A stretch of DNA of 64,000 nt, from contig NZ_CP016545.1 of NCBI RefSeq assembly GCF_001687545.1, positions 806,001 to 870,000 of the forward strand. Direction: 5' to 3'. Under the pieces are notes generated by a model. It did not search any database, was not told where the DNA came from, and worked only from the letters and a program-made list of their open reading frames with translations. The DNA comes from Paraurantiacibacter namhicola (GTDB lineage: Bacteria; Pseudomonadota; Alphaproteobacteria; Sphingomonadales; Sphingomonadaceae). Position numbers and translations under genes: made by a program. Positions 25,723 to 34,014 of this stretch are shown piece after piece; within the stretch, counting starts at the first letter, position 1, and every line of letters begins with the position of its first letter.

Positions 25723-26922
25723 ATGAGAACACTGGGTGGGTTTTTCGACCAGATCGCACTGGCCATGGCCGGTCGCAAGAATCCGTGGGGCGGCAAGTCC
25801 GGCGGCAACGATGGTGATGGCGGCGGCGAAGGGGGCGGCGATGGAGCCGGCTCCGGAGACGGGCCTTCCTCTGCAGGCGGAGACGGCTCGCGCGGGCCTA
25901 AGAACCCGTGGCTGCCGGGTGGCAAATCCACCGGCGATGGCGGCCGCAAGGGCGCGAACATCGAAGACCTGTTCAAGAACAAGGGGCCGGAAGGCCCGCG
26001 GCGCAGGCTTGGCGGCGGCGGTCCGGGCGGCGGCTTCACCCTGCCGCAGCGCCCCGGCGGCAAGAGCTGGCTGCCGTTCGGCATCGCGCTGGTCGCTGGC
26101 ATCTGGCTGCTGCTGTCTTCCATCCACCAGGTCGGCCCCAAGGAGCAGGGTCTGGTTACCACCTTCGGCAAGTACAGCCGCACGCTGGAGCCGGGCCTGA
26201 ACTGGACCTTCCCATGGCCATTCCAGAACGTCGATATCGAAACGGTCAGCGTCTTCCGCGAGACCGAGATCGACGAGAAGCTGTTCCTGACGGGCGACCA
26301 GAACCTGGTGAACCTGAATTATTCCGTGCGCTGGAGTATCAAGGACCTGCAGGGCTTCCGCTTCCAGATCGACAATCCCGACCTTGCGCTGCAGAACGCG
26401 GCAGAGGCCGCGATGCGCGCCAGCGTGGCGGAGCAGGACTTCGACACCGTGCTTTCTGGTGAAGGCCGCGCGCAGATCGAACAGGACGTGCGCGACCGGA
26501 TGCAGGAAATCCTCGATTCCTATGGCGCCGGGATCCAGGTGCAGGGCGTCTATATCGAGAAGACCGATCCGCCGCCCACCGTGGTGGAGGCCTTCAACGA
26601 CGTGCTGGCAGCGCAGCAGGATGCGGAAGCGAACCTCAACCAGGCGCGCCGTTACGCCCAGCAGCTGCTGGCCGGCGCGGAAGGTAACGCGGCAGCCTTC
26701 AACAAGATCTATGCCGAATACCGGCTTGCGCCCGAAGTGACGCGTCGCCGCCTCTATTACGAGACCATGGAATATATCCTCGCCAAGACCGACAAGACCG
26801 TGGTGGAGGCAGGCGGTGTGACCACGTACCTGCCGCTGCCGGAAGTGCAGCGCCGATCGCAGGGCGCAGCGCAGCCTGCCACGCCGACACAGCCGGCCAC
26901 CAGCGCGAACGGGGGGCAGTGA
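25723..26922 (+). CDS. hflK: FtsH protease regulator HflK
   Basis: A 399-residue inner-membrane protein. The first 110 residues are low-complexity Gly/Asp/Ser/Pro, typical of alphaproteobacterial HflK. One membrane helix (about 118-138, FGIALVAGIWLLLSSIHQV) precedes the SPFH/band-7 domain with GPKEQGLVTTFGKY, and the C-terminus is Gln/Pro/Ala-rich. With HflC it forms a large ring around the AAA protease FtsH and modulates it. ATG 25723 is chosen; ATG 25765 (AGRKNPW) is a possible alternative. It ends two bases before hflC. Confidence 0.92.
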   Translation: MRTLGGFFDQIALAMAGRKNPWGGKSGGNDGDGGGEGGGDGAGSGDGPSSAGGDGSRGPKNPWLPGGKSTGDGGRKGANIEDLFKNKGPEGPRRRLGGGGPGGGFTLPQRPGGKSWLPFGIALVAGIWLLLSSIHQVGPKEQGLVTTFGKYSRTLEPGLNWTFPWPFQNVDIETVSVFRETEIDEKLFLTGDQNLVNLNYSVRWSIKDLQGFRFQIDNPDLALQNAAEAAMRASVAEQDFDTVLSGEGRAQIEQDVRDRMQEILDSYGAGIQVQGVYIEKTDPPPTVVEAFNDVLAAQQDAEANLNQARRYAQQLLAGAEGNAAAFNKIYAEYRLAPEVTRRRLYYETMEYILAKTDKTVVEAGGVTTYLPLPEVQRRSQGAAQPATPTQPATSANGGQ

Positions 26923-26924
26923 CG

Positions 26925-27770
26925 ATGGAAAACATCTGGAACAACCACCGCGCCAGCGTGCTGGCCGTACTCGGTGCAATCGTCATCGGCCTGACCACGC
27001 TGATCGTCGTCCCCGAAACGCAGCAGGCGGTCATCATCCGCGCCGGCCAGCCGGACCGCGTGGCGAACATGTATCGCCCCGATGTCGAATTCGGTGACAC
27101 CGGCGCCGGCATAGTGGCGCGCATCCCGTTTTACGAGCGGGTGCAGTTCATCGACAAGCGCGTGATGAACCTCGACATGCCGGCACAGCAGGTGATCACC
27201 AGCGACCAGCAGCGCGTGGTGGTGGACGCTTACGCCCGCTTCCGCGTCGTCAATCCGGTCACCATGGTGGAAACCGCAGGCACGGTGGACCAGGTCACGC
27301 AGCAGCTGGAATCGATCCTGGTATCGACGCTGCGCCAGGAATTGGGCCGCCGCAGCTTTGCCAGCCTGCTGACTGCAGAGCGCGGCACGGCAATGCAGAA
27401 CGTGACCGCCCAGCTGGACCGCGCAGCGCGCAGCTACGGCGTGCAGATCGTGGACGTGCGGATCAAGAGCGCCGATTTGCCGGAAGGCACGCCGCTCGAT
27501 TCCGCCTTCCGCCGGATGCGTTCCGAGCGGCAGGAAGAGGCCGAAACCATTCGCGCCCAGGGCCGCCGCGATGCGCAGATCATTCGGGCCGAGGCCGAAG
27601 GTGAAGCCGCGCGCATCTATGCCGATGCTTACAACCAGGATCCGAACTTCTTCGATTTCTGGCGCGCCATGGAGAGCTATCGCCGTACCTTCGATGAAGG
27701 CGGCGGGGAAAGCAGCATCATCCTGTCACCGGACAACGAATACCTGCGCCAGTTCCGCGGCCGCCAGTAA
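26925..27770 (+). CDS. hflC: FtsH protease regulator HflC
   Basis: The partner of HflK, 281 residues, with an N-terminal membrane helix (about 11-30) and an SPFH domain: VPETQQAVIIRAGQPDR, FIDKRVMNLDMPAQQVIT and a coiled-coil region rich in RRDAQIIRAEAEGEAARIYADAY, followed by FFDFWRAMESYR, the conserved HflC tail. The ATG at 26925 follows GGGGGGCAG; a GTG six bases earlier overlaps the hflK stop and is also possible. It is followed after 162 bases by degP, which makes this a membrane and periplasm protein-quality-control segment. Confidence 0.95.
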   Translation: MENIWNNHRASVLAVLGAIVIGLTTLIVVPETQQAVIIRAGQPDRVANMYRPDVEFGDTGAGIVARIPFYERVQFIDKRVMNLDMPAQQVITSDQQRVVVDAYARFRVVNPVTMVETAGTVDQVTQQLESILVSTLRQELGRRSFASLLTAERGTAMQNVTAQLDRAARSYGVQIVDVRIKSADLPEGTPLDSAFRRMRSERQEEAETIRAQGRRDAQIIRAEAEGEAARIYADAYNQDPNFFDFWRAMESYRRTFDEGGGESSIILSPDNEYLRQFRGRQ

Positions 27771-27932
27771 GGCCTTTCGCCCTATCGGCGGTGCGGACGC
27801 GCAGGCCATTCAAAGCGGGTTCAGGCCGGAGAGGCTTGGATTCCCGCCGGGACGACACATATCGCCAATGAGCGATTTCGCGCGGCGCCGGATGAACGGT
27901 GTGCGCGATCCGAGAGAGAGGACACAAAGGAC

Positions 27933-29417
27933 GTGAAGCCTGTGCGCTATTCCTATTCCATAACATCCGCCCTGCTTGCCGGTGGCGCTGCCCTGACCCT
28001 GATGACCGGTTATCCGGCCGGGGCGCAGGAAGCGCAGAACGCCCAGGGCCAGATCACGCCGGTTGCCGGTGCCCCTGCCAGCTTTGCCGACCTGACCGAG
28101 CAATTGCAGCCCGCCGTCGTCAACATCTTCACCCGCCAGCGGATCGAAGTGCAGGGCATGGGCACACCGTTCTTCGGCCAGCAGGGCCCCGCCACGCGCG
28201 AAGGCCAGTCGCTGGGCAGCGGCTTCATCATCAGCGCCGATGGCTATGTGGTCACCAACAACCACGTCGTGACCGCGGATGGCCGCGGCACGGTGGAATC
28301 GATCACCGTCCGCATGCCCGATGGTACGGAATACGAAGCCGAGCTGGTGGGCGCCGATGCGCAGTCCGACCTGGCCGTCCTGAAGATCGATGCGGGCAAG
28401 TCGCTGCCCTTCGTGAGGTTCGGCGATTCCGACAGCGTGCGTGCGGGTGACTGGGTGATTGCCATCGGCAATCCCTTCGGGCTGGGCGGCACGGTGACCA
28501 GCGGCATCGTTTCCGCAGTGCTGCGCAACACGGGCGGCGGCGCCTATGACCGGTTCCTGCAGACCGATGCCAGCATCAACCGCGGCAATTCGGGCGGCCC
28601 GCTGTTCGACATGCACGGCAATGTGGTTGGCATTAACAATGCCATCATCTCGCCCACCGGCGGCAGCGTGGGTATCGGCTTCGCCATCCCGGCGGGCACG
28701 GCGCAGCCGATCGTCCAGAAGCTGATTGCGGGCGAGGAAATCCTGCGCGGTTACCTGGGCGTGCGCATCCAGCCGGTGACGGAAGACTTCGCCGATGCGC
28801 TCGGCATCGAGAAGGACCGCGGCGAGTTCATCCAGATGGTCCAGCCGGGCGAAGCGGCCGACAAGGCGGGTCTCAAGGCCGGCGATGTCGTGCTGTCCGT
28901 CAATGGCGAGGCGGTGACGCCGGACCAGACGCTCAGCTTCCTTGTCGCCAATATCGAACCTGGCACGCGCATCCCGCTGGAAATCCTGCGCGACGGTGAC
29001 CGCCGCACGCTGCAGGCCACCGTGGGACGCCGTCCGACCGACGAGCAGCTGGCGCAGCAGAACTTCAACCCTGAAGAAGATGGCGAGCAGGACATGCCGC
29101 AGGAATCGGGTGAGTTCCTGGCCAATACGCTGGGCGTTCGCGCGATGACGCTGACGCCGCAGTTTGCCTCGCAGCTGGGCCTGCCAACGGACACCAAGGG
29201 TGTTGTCGTGGCGCAGGTCGATCCCAGCAGCGATGCCGCGCGCAAGCAGGTCCGCCGCGGCACCGTGATCTATTCGGTCAACGGCCGCAGCGTCGGCAGC
29301 GTGGAAGACCTTGAAGAAGCGGTGCGCGATGCGCAGGGCCGCGGGCGCGAGGCCGTGCTGCTTCGCATGCGCGACCGCAGCGGGCCGACCTTCTCGCAGG
29401 CCGTTCGCCTGCGCTGA
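27933..29417 (+). CDS. degP: Periplasmic serine protease, Do/DegP family
   Basis: A 494-residue protease/chaperone. A signal peptide (cut about residue 30, after YPAGAQ) is followed by the trypsin-like domain with His in VVTNNHVV, Asp in QSDLAVLKID and Ser in NRGNSGGPLFD, then two PDZ domains (about 270-365 and 385-485). It degrades misfolded envelope proteins. The start is a GTG at 27933; a second GTG at 27942 has AAAGGA at ten-base spacing and is equally plausible. A strong hairpin terminator follows the stop. The upstream region shows no promoter I can name with confidence. Confidence 0.93.
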   Translation: MKPVRYSYSITSALLAGGAALTLMTGYPAGAQEAQNAQGQITPVAGAPASFADLTEQLQPAVVNIFTRQRIEVQGMGTPFFGQQGPATREGQSLGSGFIISADGYVVTNNHVVTADGRGTVESITVRMPDGTEYEAELVGADAQSDLAVLKIDAGKSLPFVRFGDSDSVRAGDWVIAIGNPFGLGGTVTSGIVSAVLRNTGGGAYDRFLQTDASINRGNSGGPLFDMHGNVVGINNAIISPTGGSVGIGFAIPAGTAQPIVQKLIAGEEILRGYLGVRIQPVTEDFADALGIEKDRGEFIQMVQPGEAADKAGLKAGDVVLSVNGEAVTPDQTLSFLVANIEPGTRIPLEILRDGDRRTLQATVGRRPTDEQLAQQNFNPEEDGEQDMPQESGEFLANTLGVRAMTLTPQFASQLGLPTDTKGVVVAQVDPSSDAARKQVRRGTVIYSVNGRSVGSVEDLEEAVRDAQGRGREAVLLRMRDRSGPTFSQAVRLR

Positions 29418-29438
29418 CGGCCATCCGCAGACAGGAAG

Positions 29439-29479
29439 AAAATGGGCCCCGGAGCAGATCGCTTCGGGGCCCTTTTCTA
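29439..29479. terminator. Strong bidirectional rho-independent terminator
   Basis: GGGCCCCG (29444-29451) and CGGGGCCC (29465-29472) form an 8-bp GC stem around a 13-base loop. On the plus strand it is followed by TTTTCT, and on the minus strand the other flank reads ATTTTC. It lies between the convergent genes degP and the class A penicillin-binding protein and should terminate both. Confidence 0.85.
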
Positions 29480-29492
29480 TTCGGAGCCTGGT

Positions 29493-31712
29493 CTAGGGTA
29501 GCTGAGCGGGCTGCGGCCTGCGCTGGCCGTCCCCGGTACTTGGCGCGGGCGGCGGCGGGGCGGCCGGGGCGGGCCGGCGCCGCTGCGGCGGCTGGTCCGC
29601 GGGGAGTTCGCCGCCAATTGCCCGTTCCAGGAAGTCGTCGCTCGCGGCGGGCGGGCCTTCCGGTTGGGAAGGTGCAGGGCGGGAGCGGCCTTCGCCGCCG
29701 CTGCGCGGCTCGGCATCGGGATCCAGCGGATTGCGGCCGCCGCGATCAGGGCCGACCGGCTCGATCAGGTTCCCGTCCTCGTCGATGAAATAATAATCCT
29801 CGCTGTCGTTGTAGAGGTATTCGTCATCGGGCTCGATCTGCCATTCTGGCAGGCCGGTATCGGTGTCGAATTCTCGGATCGGGCGATCCTTCACCGCCAC
29901 GCGCATGAATTGCGAGAATGCCTGCGCCGGTGCGCGCCCGCCCTGCAGGCCGGGCACGGCCTTCGCATCGTCGCGGCCCATCCACACGCCTGTGGTCACA
30001 CCGCTTGAGAATCCGACGAACCAGCCATCCTTGTTGGAGCTGGTCGTACCGGTCTTGCCTGCCACGGGTCGGCCGATCTGCGCCGCGCGGCCCGTACCGA
30101 TGGAAACGCCGGCCTGCAGCAGGTCCGTCATCCCGGCGGCGACGTAATCGGGCACCAGCTGGTAGCGGCGCGGCGTCTCGCGCTCGTAAAGGACGCGGCC
30201 ATTCGTGCCGGTCACCTTGGTGATGCCGTAAGGCTCCACCGAATATCCGCCCGCGCTGATGCCGGCAAAGGCGCGCACCATCTCGATCACCCGCGTTTCG
30301 GAGGAGCCGAGCACCATGCTGGGATATTCGGAGATCGGGGTGGTGATGCCGAAGCGCCGCGCCATGCTGGCGACCGTGCCGAAACCGACCTCGTTCCCCA
30401 GCTGTGCCGCGACGGTGTTCTTGGAATAGGCAAAGGCGGACCTCAGGTCCATTTCACCCGCATAGCCACCGCCCGAATTGCGCGGGGACCAGTCGCCGAT
30501 GGTCACCTGCACATCCTTCACCGTGCTGTCGGGCCGGTACCCGGCCTCCAGCGCGGCGAGATAGACGAACAGCTTCCACGAAGATCCGGGCTGGCGCACA
30601 GCATCGGTCGCGCGGTTGTAATTGCTTTCGACGTAATTCGTGCCGCCCACCAGCGCCAGGATCGCCCCGTCATCCTCTATGCTGACCAGCGCCCCCTGCG
30701 TGCCCGACGGCGTGTTGGCCCGCAGTGACTGGACTGCGGCGGCCTGCATGTCAGGGTCAATCGTGGTCCAGACCTCGATCGGTTCGAAACTGTCGGTATT
30801 AAGCAGGATATCGAGCTGGGGCAGCGCCCAGTCCGTGAAATAGCGCACCGAATTGCTGCCGCCATCGGGCTTGATATTGACCACGCCCGGCTCGATCCGC
30901 GTGCTGTCCGACGGGGACAGGGCGCCGTATTTGCGCATCTGGCCCAGCACCACATTGCCGCGGCTGACGGCGGCATCGGCATCGGCCGTGGGGGAGTATC
31001 GGCTGGGCGCCTTCACCAGCCCGGCGATGATGGCGGCTTCTTCCAGCGAGAGGTCGCGCGCGGAGTGGCTGTAGAAATTGCGGCTGGCGGAGTCGATGCC
31101 GTAAGCGCCGCCGCCGAAATAGACCTTGTTCAGGTACAGCTCCAGGATCTGTTCCTTGGAGAACTTCCATTCCAGCGCCATGGCCAGCACCATTTCGCGC
31201 GCCTTGCGGTCCATGCTGCGGTTGGAATTGAGGAAGACGTTGCGCGCCAGCTGCTGCGTGATGGTGGAGGTGGCGCGGATACGCCCGCCGCCCGTCAGCG
31301 AATTGTAGATGGCGCGGCCCAGGCCAAGCACGTCGACGCCGAAATGCGAGCGGTACCGGCGGTCCTCCACCGAGATGATGGCATCCTTCATCACCGTGGG
31401 GATTTCATCGTCATACAGCCACTGGCCGTAGCTGGGGCCGAGCGAGACGATCTCCGACCCGTCGCGCGCGCGCACGACGATGGTCTGGCCGTTCTGGCTG
31501 CTCATCATCGCGGAATAGCTGGGCAGGTTCTGCGCCGCGAAATAGACCGATGTGCCAAGGGCGATGGCGCCGAGCAGGGCCAGCGCCGTGCCCCACACCA
31601 ACAGGCGGCGCATCCAGCGCGCAGCAAAACCGCGCTCCGGCTTATCCACCTTTGCCGCGCTGCTGCCGCTACCTGCGGCCCTGCGGCGTCGTTCGCCTCT
31701 TTTCTGTGCCAT
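29493..31712 (-). CDS. mrcA: Class A penicillin-binding protein (PBP1A family)
   Basis: A 739-residue bifunctional peptidoglycan synthase. A basic cytoplasmic N-terminus and one membrane helix (about 35-55) precede the GT51 glycosyltransferase domain (EDRRYRSHFGVD; FLNSNRSMDRKAREM; ELYLNKVYFGGGAYGI). The transpeptidase domain has the Ser nucleophile in PGSSWK, then YSKNT (SxN) and KTGTTSS. A Pro/Gly/Arg-rich low-complexity tail of about 100 residues ends the protein, after an acidic DDEYLYNDSEDYYF stretch. It is alone on its strand, 106 bases upstream of msrB's stop. Confidence 0.93.
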   Translation of the reverse strand: MAQKRGERRRRAAGSGSSAAKVDKPERGFAARWMRRLLVWGTALALLGAIALGTSVYFAAQNLPSYSAMMSSQNGQTIVVRARDGSEIVSLGPSYGQWLYDDEIPTVMKDAIISVEDRRYRSHFGVDVLGLGRAIYNSLTGGGRIRATSTITQQLARNVFLNSNRSMDRKAREMVLAMALEWKFSKEQILELYLNKVYFGGGAYGIDSASRNFYSHSARDLSLEEAAIIAGLVKAPSRYSPTADADAAVSRGNVVLGQMRKYGALSPSDSTRIEPGVVNIKPDGGSNSVRYFTDWALPQLDILLNTDSFEPIEVWTTIDPDMQAAAVQSLRANTPSGTQGALVSIEDDGAILALVGGTNYVESNYNRATDAVRQPGSSWKLFVYLAALEAGYRPDSTVKDVQVTIGDWSPRNSGGGYAGEMDLRSAFAYSKNTVAAQLGNEVGFGTVASMARRFGITTPISEYPSMVLGSSETRVIEMVRAFAGISAGGYSVEPYGITKVTGTNGRVLYERETPRRYQLVPDYVAAGMTDLLQAGVSIGTGRAAQIGRPVAGKTGTTSSNKDGWFVGFSSGVTTGVWMGRDDAKAVPGLQGGRAPAQAFSQFMRVAVKDRPIREFDTDTGLPEWQIEPDDEYLYNDSEDYYFIDEDGNLIEPVGPDRGGRNPLDPDAEPRSGGEGRSRPAPSQPEGPPAASDDFLERAIGGELPADQPPQRRRPAPAAPPPPAPSTGDGQRRPQPAQLP

Positions 31713-31817
31713 CGGGCCCCGTCATGTCCGCCATGCGGCAAGGGCCGCTGTGCGTATCGCTGCCTGCATAGCGCAAGTGTAACATGGCGTTAACGAGCAA
31801 GCGCCCGGGTCACCCGA

Positions 31818-32234
31818 TTATTCGCCGGATGCGTCCTCTTCCGGCTCGAAATCGAGGCTGGCAGAGTTGATGCAATAACGCATGCCGCCGCGTTCGCGCG
31901 GGCCATCGGGGAACAGGTGGCCAAGGTGGCTTTCGCAGCGCGAACAGGTGACTTCGGTACGAACCATGCCGTGGCTCATGTCGCGGTGTTCGTCCACGGC
32001 TTCGCCATCGGCGGGCGCGACGAAGCTGGGCCAGCCCGATCCGCTGTCATACTTGTCCTCGCTTTCGAACAGCGGCTGGCCGCAGGCGGCGCATTTGTAT
32101 TCGCCGGCCTGCTTGTTGCCTTCGTACTGGCCGGTGAAGGCGCGTTCCGTGCCCTTCTCCCGCAGGATGTGGTACTGCTCGGGCGTCAGGCGCTCGCGCC
32201 ATTCGGCGTCGGTCAGGTCCATCTTGTCGGTCAT
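31818..32234 (-). CDS. msrB: Peptide-methionine (R)-S-oxide reductase MsrB
   Basis: Reduces the R form of methionine sulfoxide. In 138 residues it has [28 protein letters not shown], the zinc-binding pairs CAAC and [12 protein letters not shown], and the catalytic Cys in RYCINSASL. The start at 32234 has AAAGGAG at six-base spacing on the coding strand, which settles it against a longer in-frame start. It is a single-domain MsrB, not fused to MsrA. The 132-base region upstream (to 32366) shows only GC-rich sequence with repeated CCGACCG words. Confidence 0.96.
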   Translation of the reverse strand: MTDKMDLTDAEWRERLTPEQYHILREKGTERAFTGQYEGNKQAGEYKCAACGQPLFESEDKYDSGSGWPSFVAPADGEAVDEHRDMSHGMVRTEVTCSRCESHLGHLFPDGPRERGGMRYCINSASLDFEPEEDASGE

Positions 32235-32366
32235 GGCAATCTCCTTTGCGGGCGATATGGGGCGCACCTCGGGCGGCTGCAAGCCGACCGCAAGGCCGAC
32301 CGGCCGCCCGCAGGTGCCCCGCAGCGCAGCGGAGGGATCAGCACCGAGGAAACAGAAGGACAGCCC

Positions 32367-33038
32367 TCAACTGTTGGGGTCGTTATAGCCGCGCGGCGGG
32401 GGCAGGCCTTCCACCTTGTCCGCCAGCAGGCCGCGGAAGGCCGGACGGCTCTTCATCACGCGGTACCACTCGTGCACGCCCTTGTGGTCCGACCATTCGA
32501 TTCCGCCGAGGTAATCGATGACGCTGAGCTGGGCAGCGGCGGCGAAATCCGCGAGCGAAAGCTGCGCGCCCGCCAGCCAGCGGCGATTGTCGATCAGCCA
32601 GTCCATGTAATCCATGTGCTCATGCAGCAGCCGCATGGCGGATCGCAGCACGCGGCTGTCCGGGCCCTGCCGCAGATGCACGCGCTTGCGGTATTTCTCG
32701 TGCATCAGCGGGCCGGTGACATCGCCCCACAATTGCTCGTCGAACAGCGCGACAAGTCGACGGATTTCCGCGCGGCCCAGCGCCGTGCCCAGGATCAGCG
32801 GGCGTTCGTCGCTCACCTCTTCCAGATATTCGCAAATGGCCTGGCTGTCGGCGAGGACAATCTTCTTCTCACGGTGCTGCAGCACCGGCGTGCGGCCGGC
32901 AGGGTTGAGCGAGTAGAAGCTGTCGGGCGCGTCCCACGGCGCGACCTTCACCATGTCGAATTCCACGCCCTTCTCGCCCAGCGCAAGGCGGACCTTGCGG
33001 CTGAAGGGACACAGGGGATGCTGGTGAAGACGCCACAT
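32367..33038 (-). CDS. fzlA: Glutathione S-transferase-fold protein, FzlA-like
   Basis: A 223-residue GST-fold protein. The N-terminal thioredoxin-like domain has HPLCPFSRKVRLALGEKG and NPAGRTPVL with ADSQAICEYLE. The C-terminal helical domain ends in SRPAFRGLLADKVEG followed by a Pro-rich tail, which resembles FzlA, the alphaproteobacterial protein that binds FtsZ and is needed for constriction. Ordinary GSTs lack this tail pattern. The assignment is from memory of the family and is moderate; a detoxifying GST is the alternative. It has the same direction as the ParA-like gene 58 bases upstream. Confidence 0.7.
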   Translation of the reverse strand: MWRLHQHPLCPFSRKVRLALGEKGVEFDMVKVAPWDAPDSFYSLNPAGRTPVLQHREKKIVLADSQAICEYLEEVSDERPLILGTALGRAEIRRLVALFDEQLWGDVTGPLMHEKYRKRVHLRQGPDSRVLRSAMRLLHEHMDYMDWLIDNRRWLAGAQLSLADFAAAAQLSVIDYLGGIEWSDHKGVHEWYRVMKSRPAFRGLLADKVEGLPPPRGYNDPNS

Positions 33039-33096
33039 TCCGTGCGCCTTAGCGCCCGGCGCGGGGCAATTCCAGAATTGCGTGCCGCTCGCCGCG

Positions 33097-33843
33097 TCAG
33101 CGCACTTTCGGCTTCATGGTGCGCAGCTTGCGCTCCGTCTTGTCATACAACTGGCTTAGCGCCTGCGCGGCGCGGGATCGCGGCGCGAATTCCGAAATCG
33201 CCTGCTGTACGCTGGCCGCACGCTCTGCCGCGGCGTCGGAGGGGAGGGTGGGCCAACCGGCCGCAAAGCCTTCGTGAGCCGCCATGTGCATCCTGCGCCT
33301 GACATCGAACATGGTCAGCACCGGCAGGGTGGGCGGATGGCCGGGATGGCGGGTCAGGTCCTTGCGCAATTGCGCGAAGGTGCGCGAGGATAGCGGGGAG
33401 GCGGCAATGGGTACGATCAGCAGGTCCGCAGCTGCCATGATCTGCTCGCTGATCTCGTTCAGGCCAGGTGGGCAATCCAGCACGACGCGGTCGTAGGTTC
33501 CGCGCAGCGAATTGCACAGCGTGGCCAGCCGCCGCCGGTTGCCTATGCGGGCCAGCTGCAGTGGAAGGTTGCGCAGGCTGTCATCCGCGCAAAGGCAATC
33601 GAGGCCGACCGTCCCGGTGGACACGATATGGTCGCGCGGCTTGCCATCGCGCTGGAACACGCTGATTGCGCCGCGATGCGATGGCGGCTCGGCCTGCAAC
33701 ATCCAGCTTGCGCCGCCCTGGGGGTCGAGATCCCACAGCAGCGTGCGCTTGCCGCCAGACACGGCCGCCTGCCACGCCATGTCGAGCGCAATCGTGGTCT
33801 TGCCGACGCCGCCCTTGGCGCTGAATATCGCGATGACTGCCAA
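33097..33843 (-). CDS. ParA family ATPase (orphan)
   Basis: A 248-residue Walker-type ATPase: AVIAIFSAKGGVGKTTIALDMAWQAA at the N-terminus, TLLWDLDPQGGASWML, and DRVVLDCPPGLNE. It is a ParA/Soj-like protein without a ParB gene or parS nearby, so plasmid or chromosome partition is not implied; placement of another cargo is possible. The TTG at 33843 is preferred because it begins directly before AVIAIFSAKGG, with GGGGA upstream; a longer start at 33972 would add 43 poorly structured residues. It is divergent from the TonB-dependent receptor gene. Confidence 0.8.
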   Translation of the reverse strand: MAVIAIFSAKGGVGKTTIALDMAWQAAVSGGKRTLLWDLDPQGGASWMLQAEPPSHRGAISVFQRDGKPRDHIVSTGTVGLDCLCADDSLRNLPLQLARIGNRRRLATLCNSLRGTYDRVVLDCPPGLNEISEQIMAAADLLIVPIAASPLSSRTFAQLRKDLTRHPGHPPTLPVLTMFDVRRRMHMAAHEGFAAGWPTLPSDAAAERAASVQQAISEFAPRSRAAQALSQLYDKTERKLRTMKPKVR

Positions 33844-34014
33844 AGCTGCGTCCCCAACAATTCCCGCAGCGATACAGCAGAACCCGCACCTCGGCCGCAA
33901 GGCATGCGGGGCTTTCGTCCAGAATCGAGACTCTCGCGCGTCAATTCCTTGCCGCGAGCGCGGGACCGGCAAGAGGCTTTCGCCTCCGCTCGGGCGCGTC
34001 TATCGCACCCGGCG

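Noticed and set aside
25741-26070. Gly/Asp-rich low-complexity DNA as a tandem repeat element
   Set aside because: It codes for the usual glycine-rich N-terminus of HflK and has no regular repeat unit.
33097-33843. Chromosome or plasmid partition locus
   Set aside because: There is a ParA-type ATPase, but no ParB gene, no parS-like repeats and no replication gene nearby.
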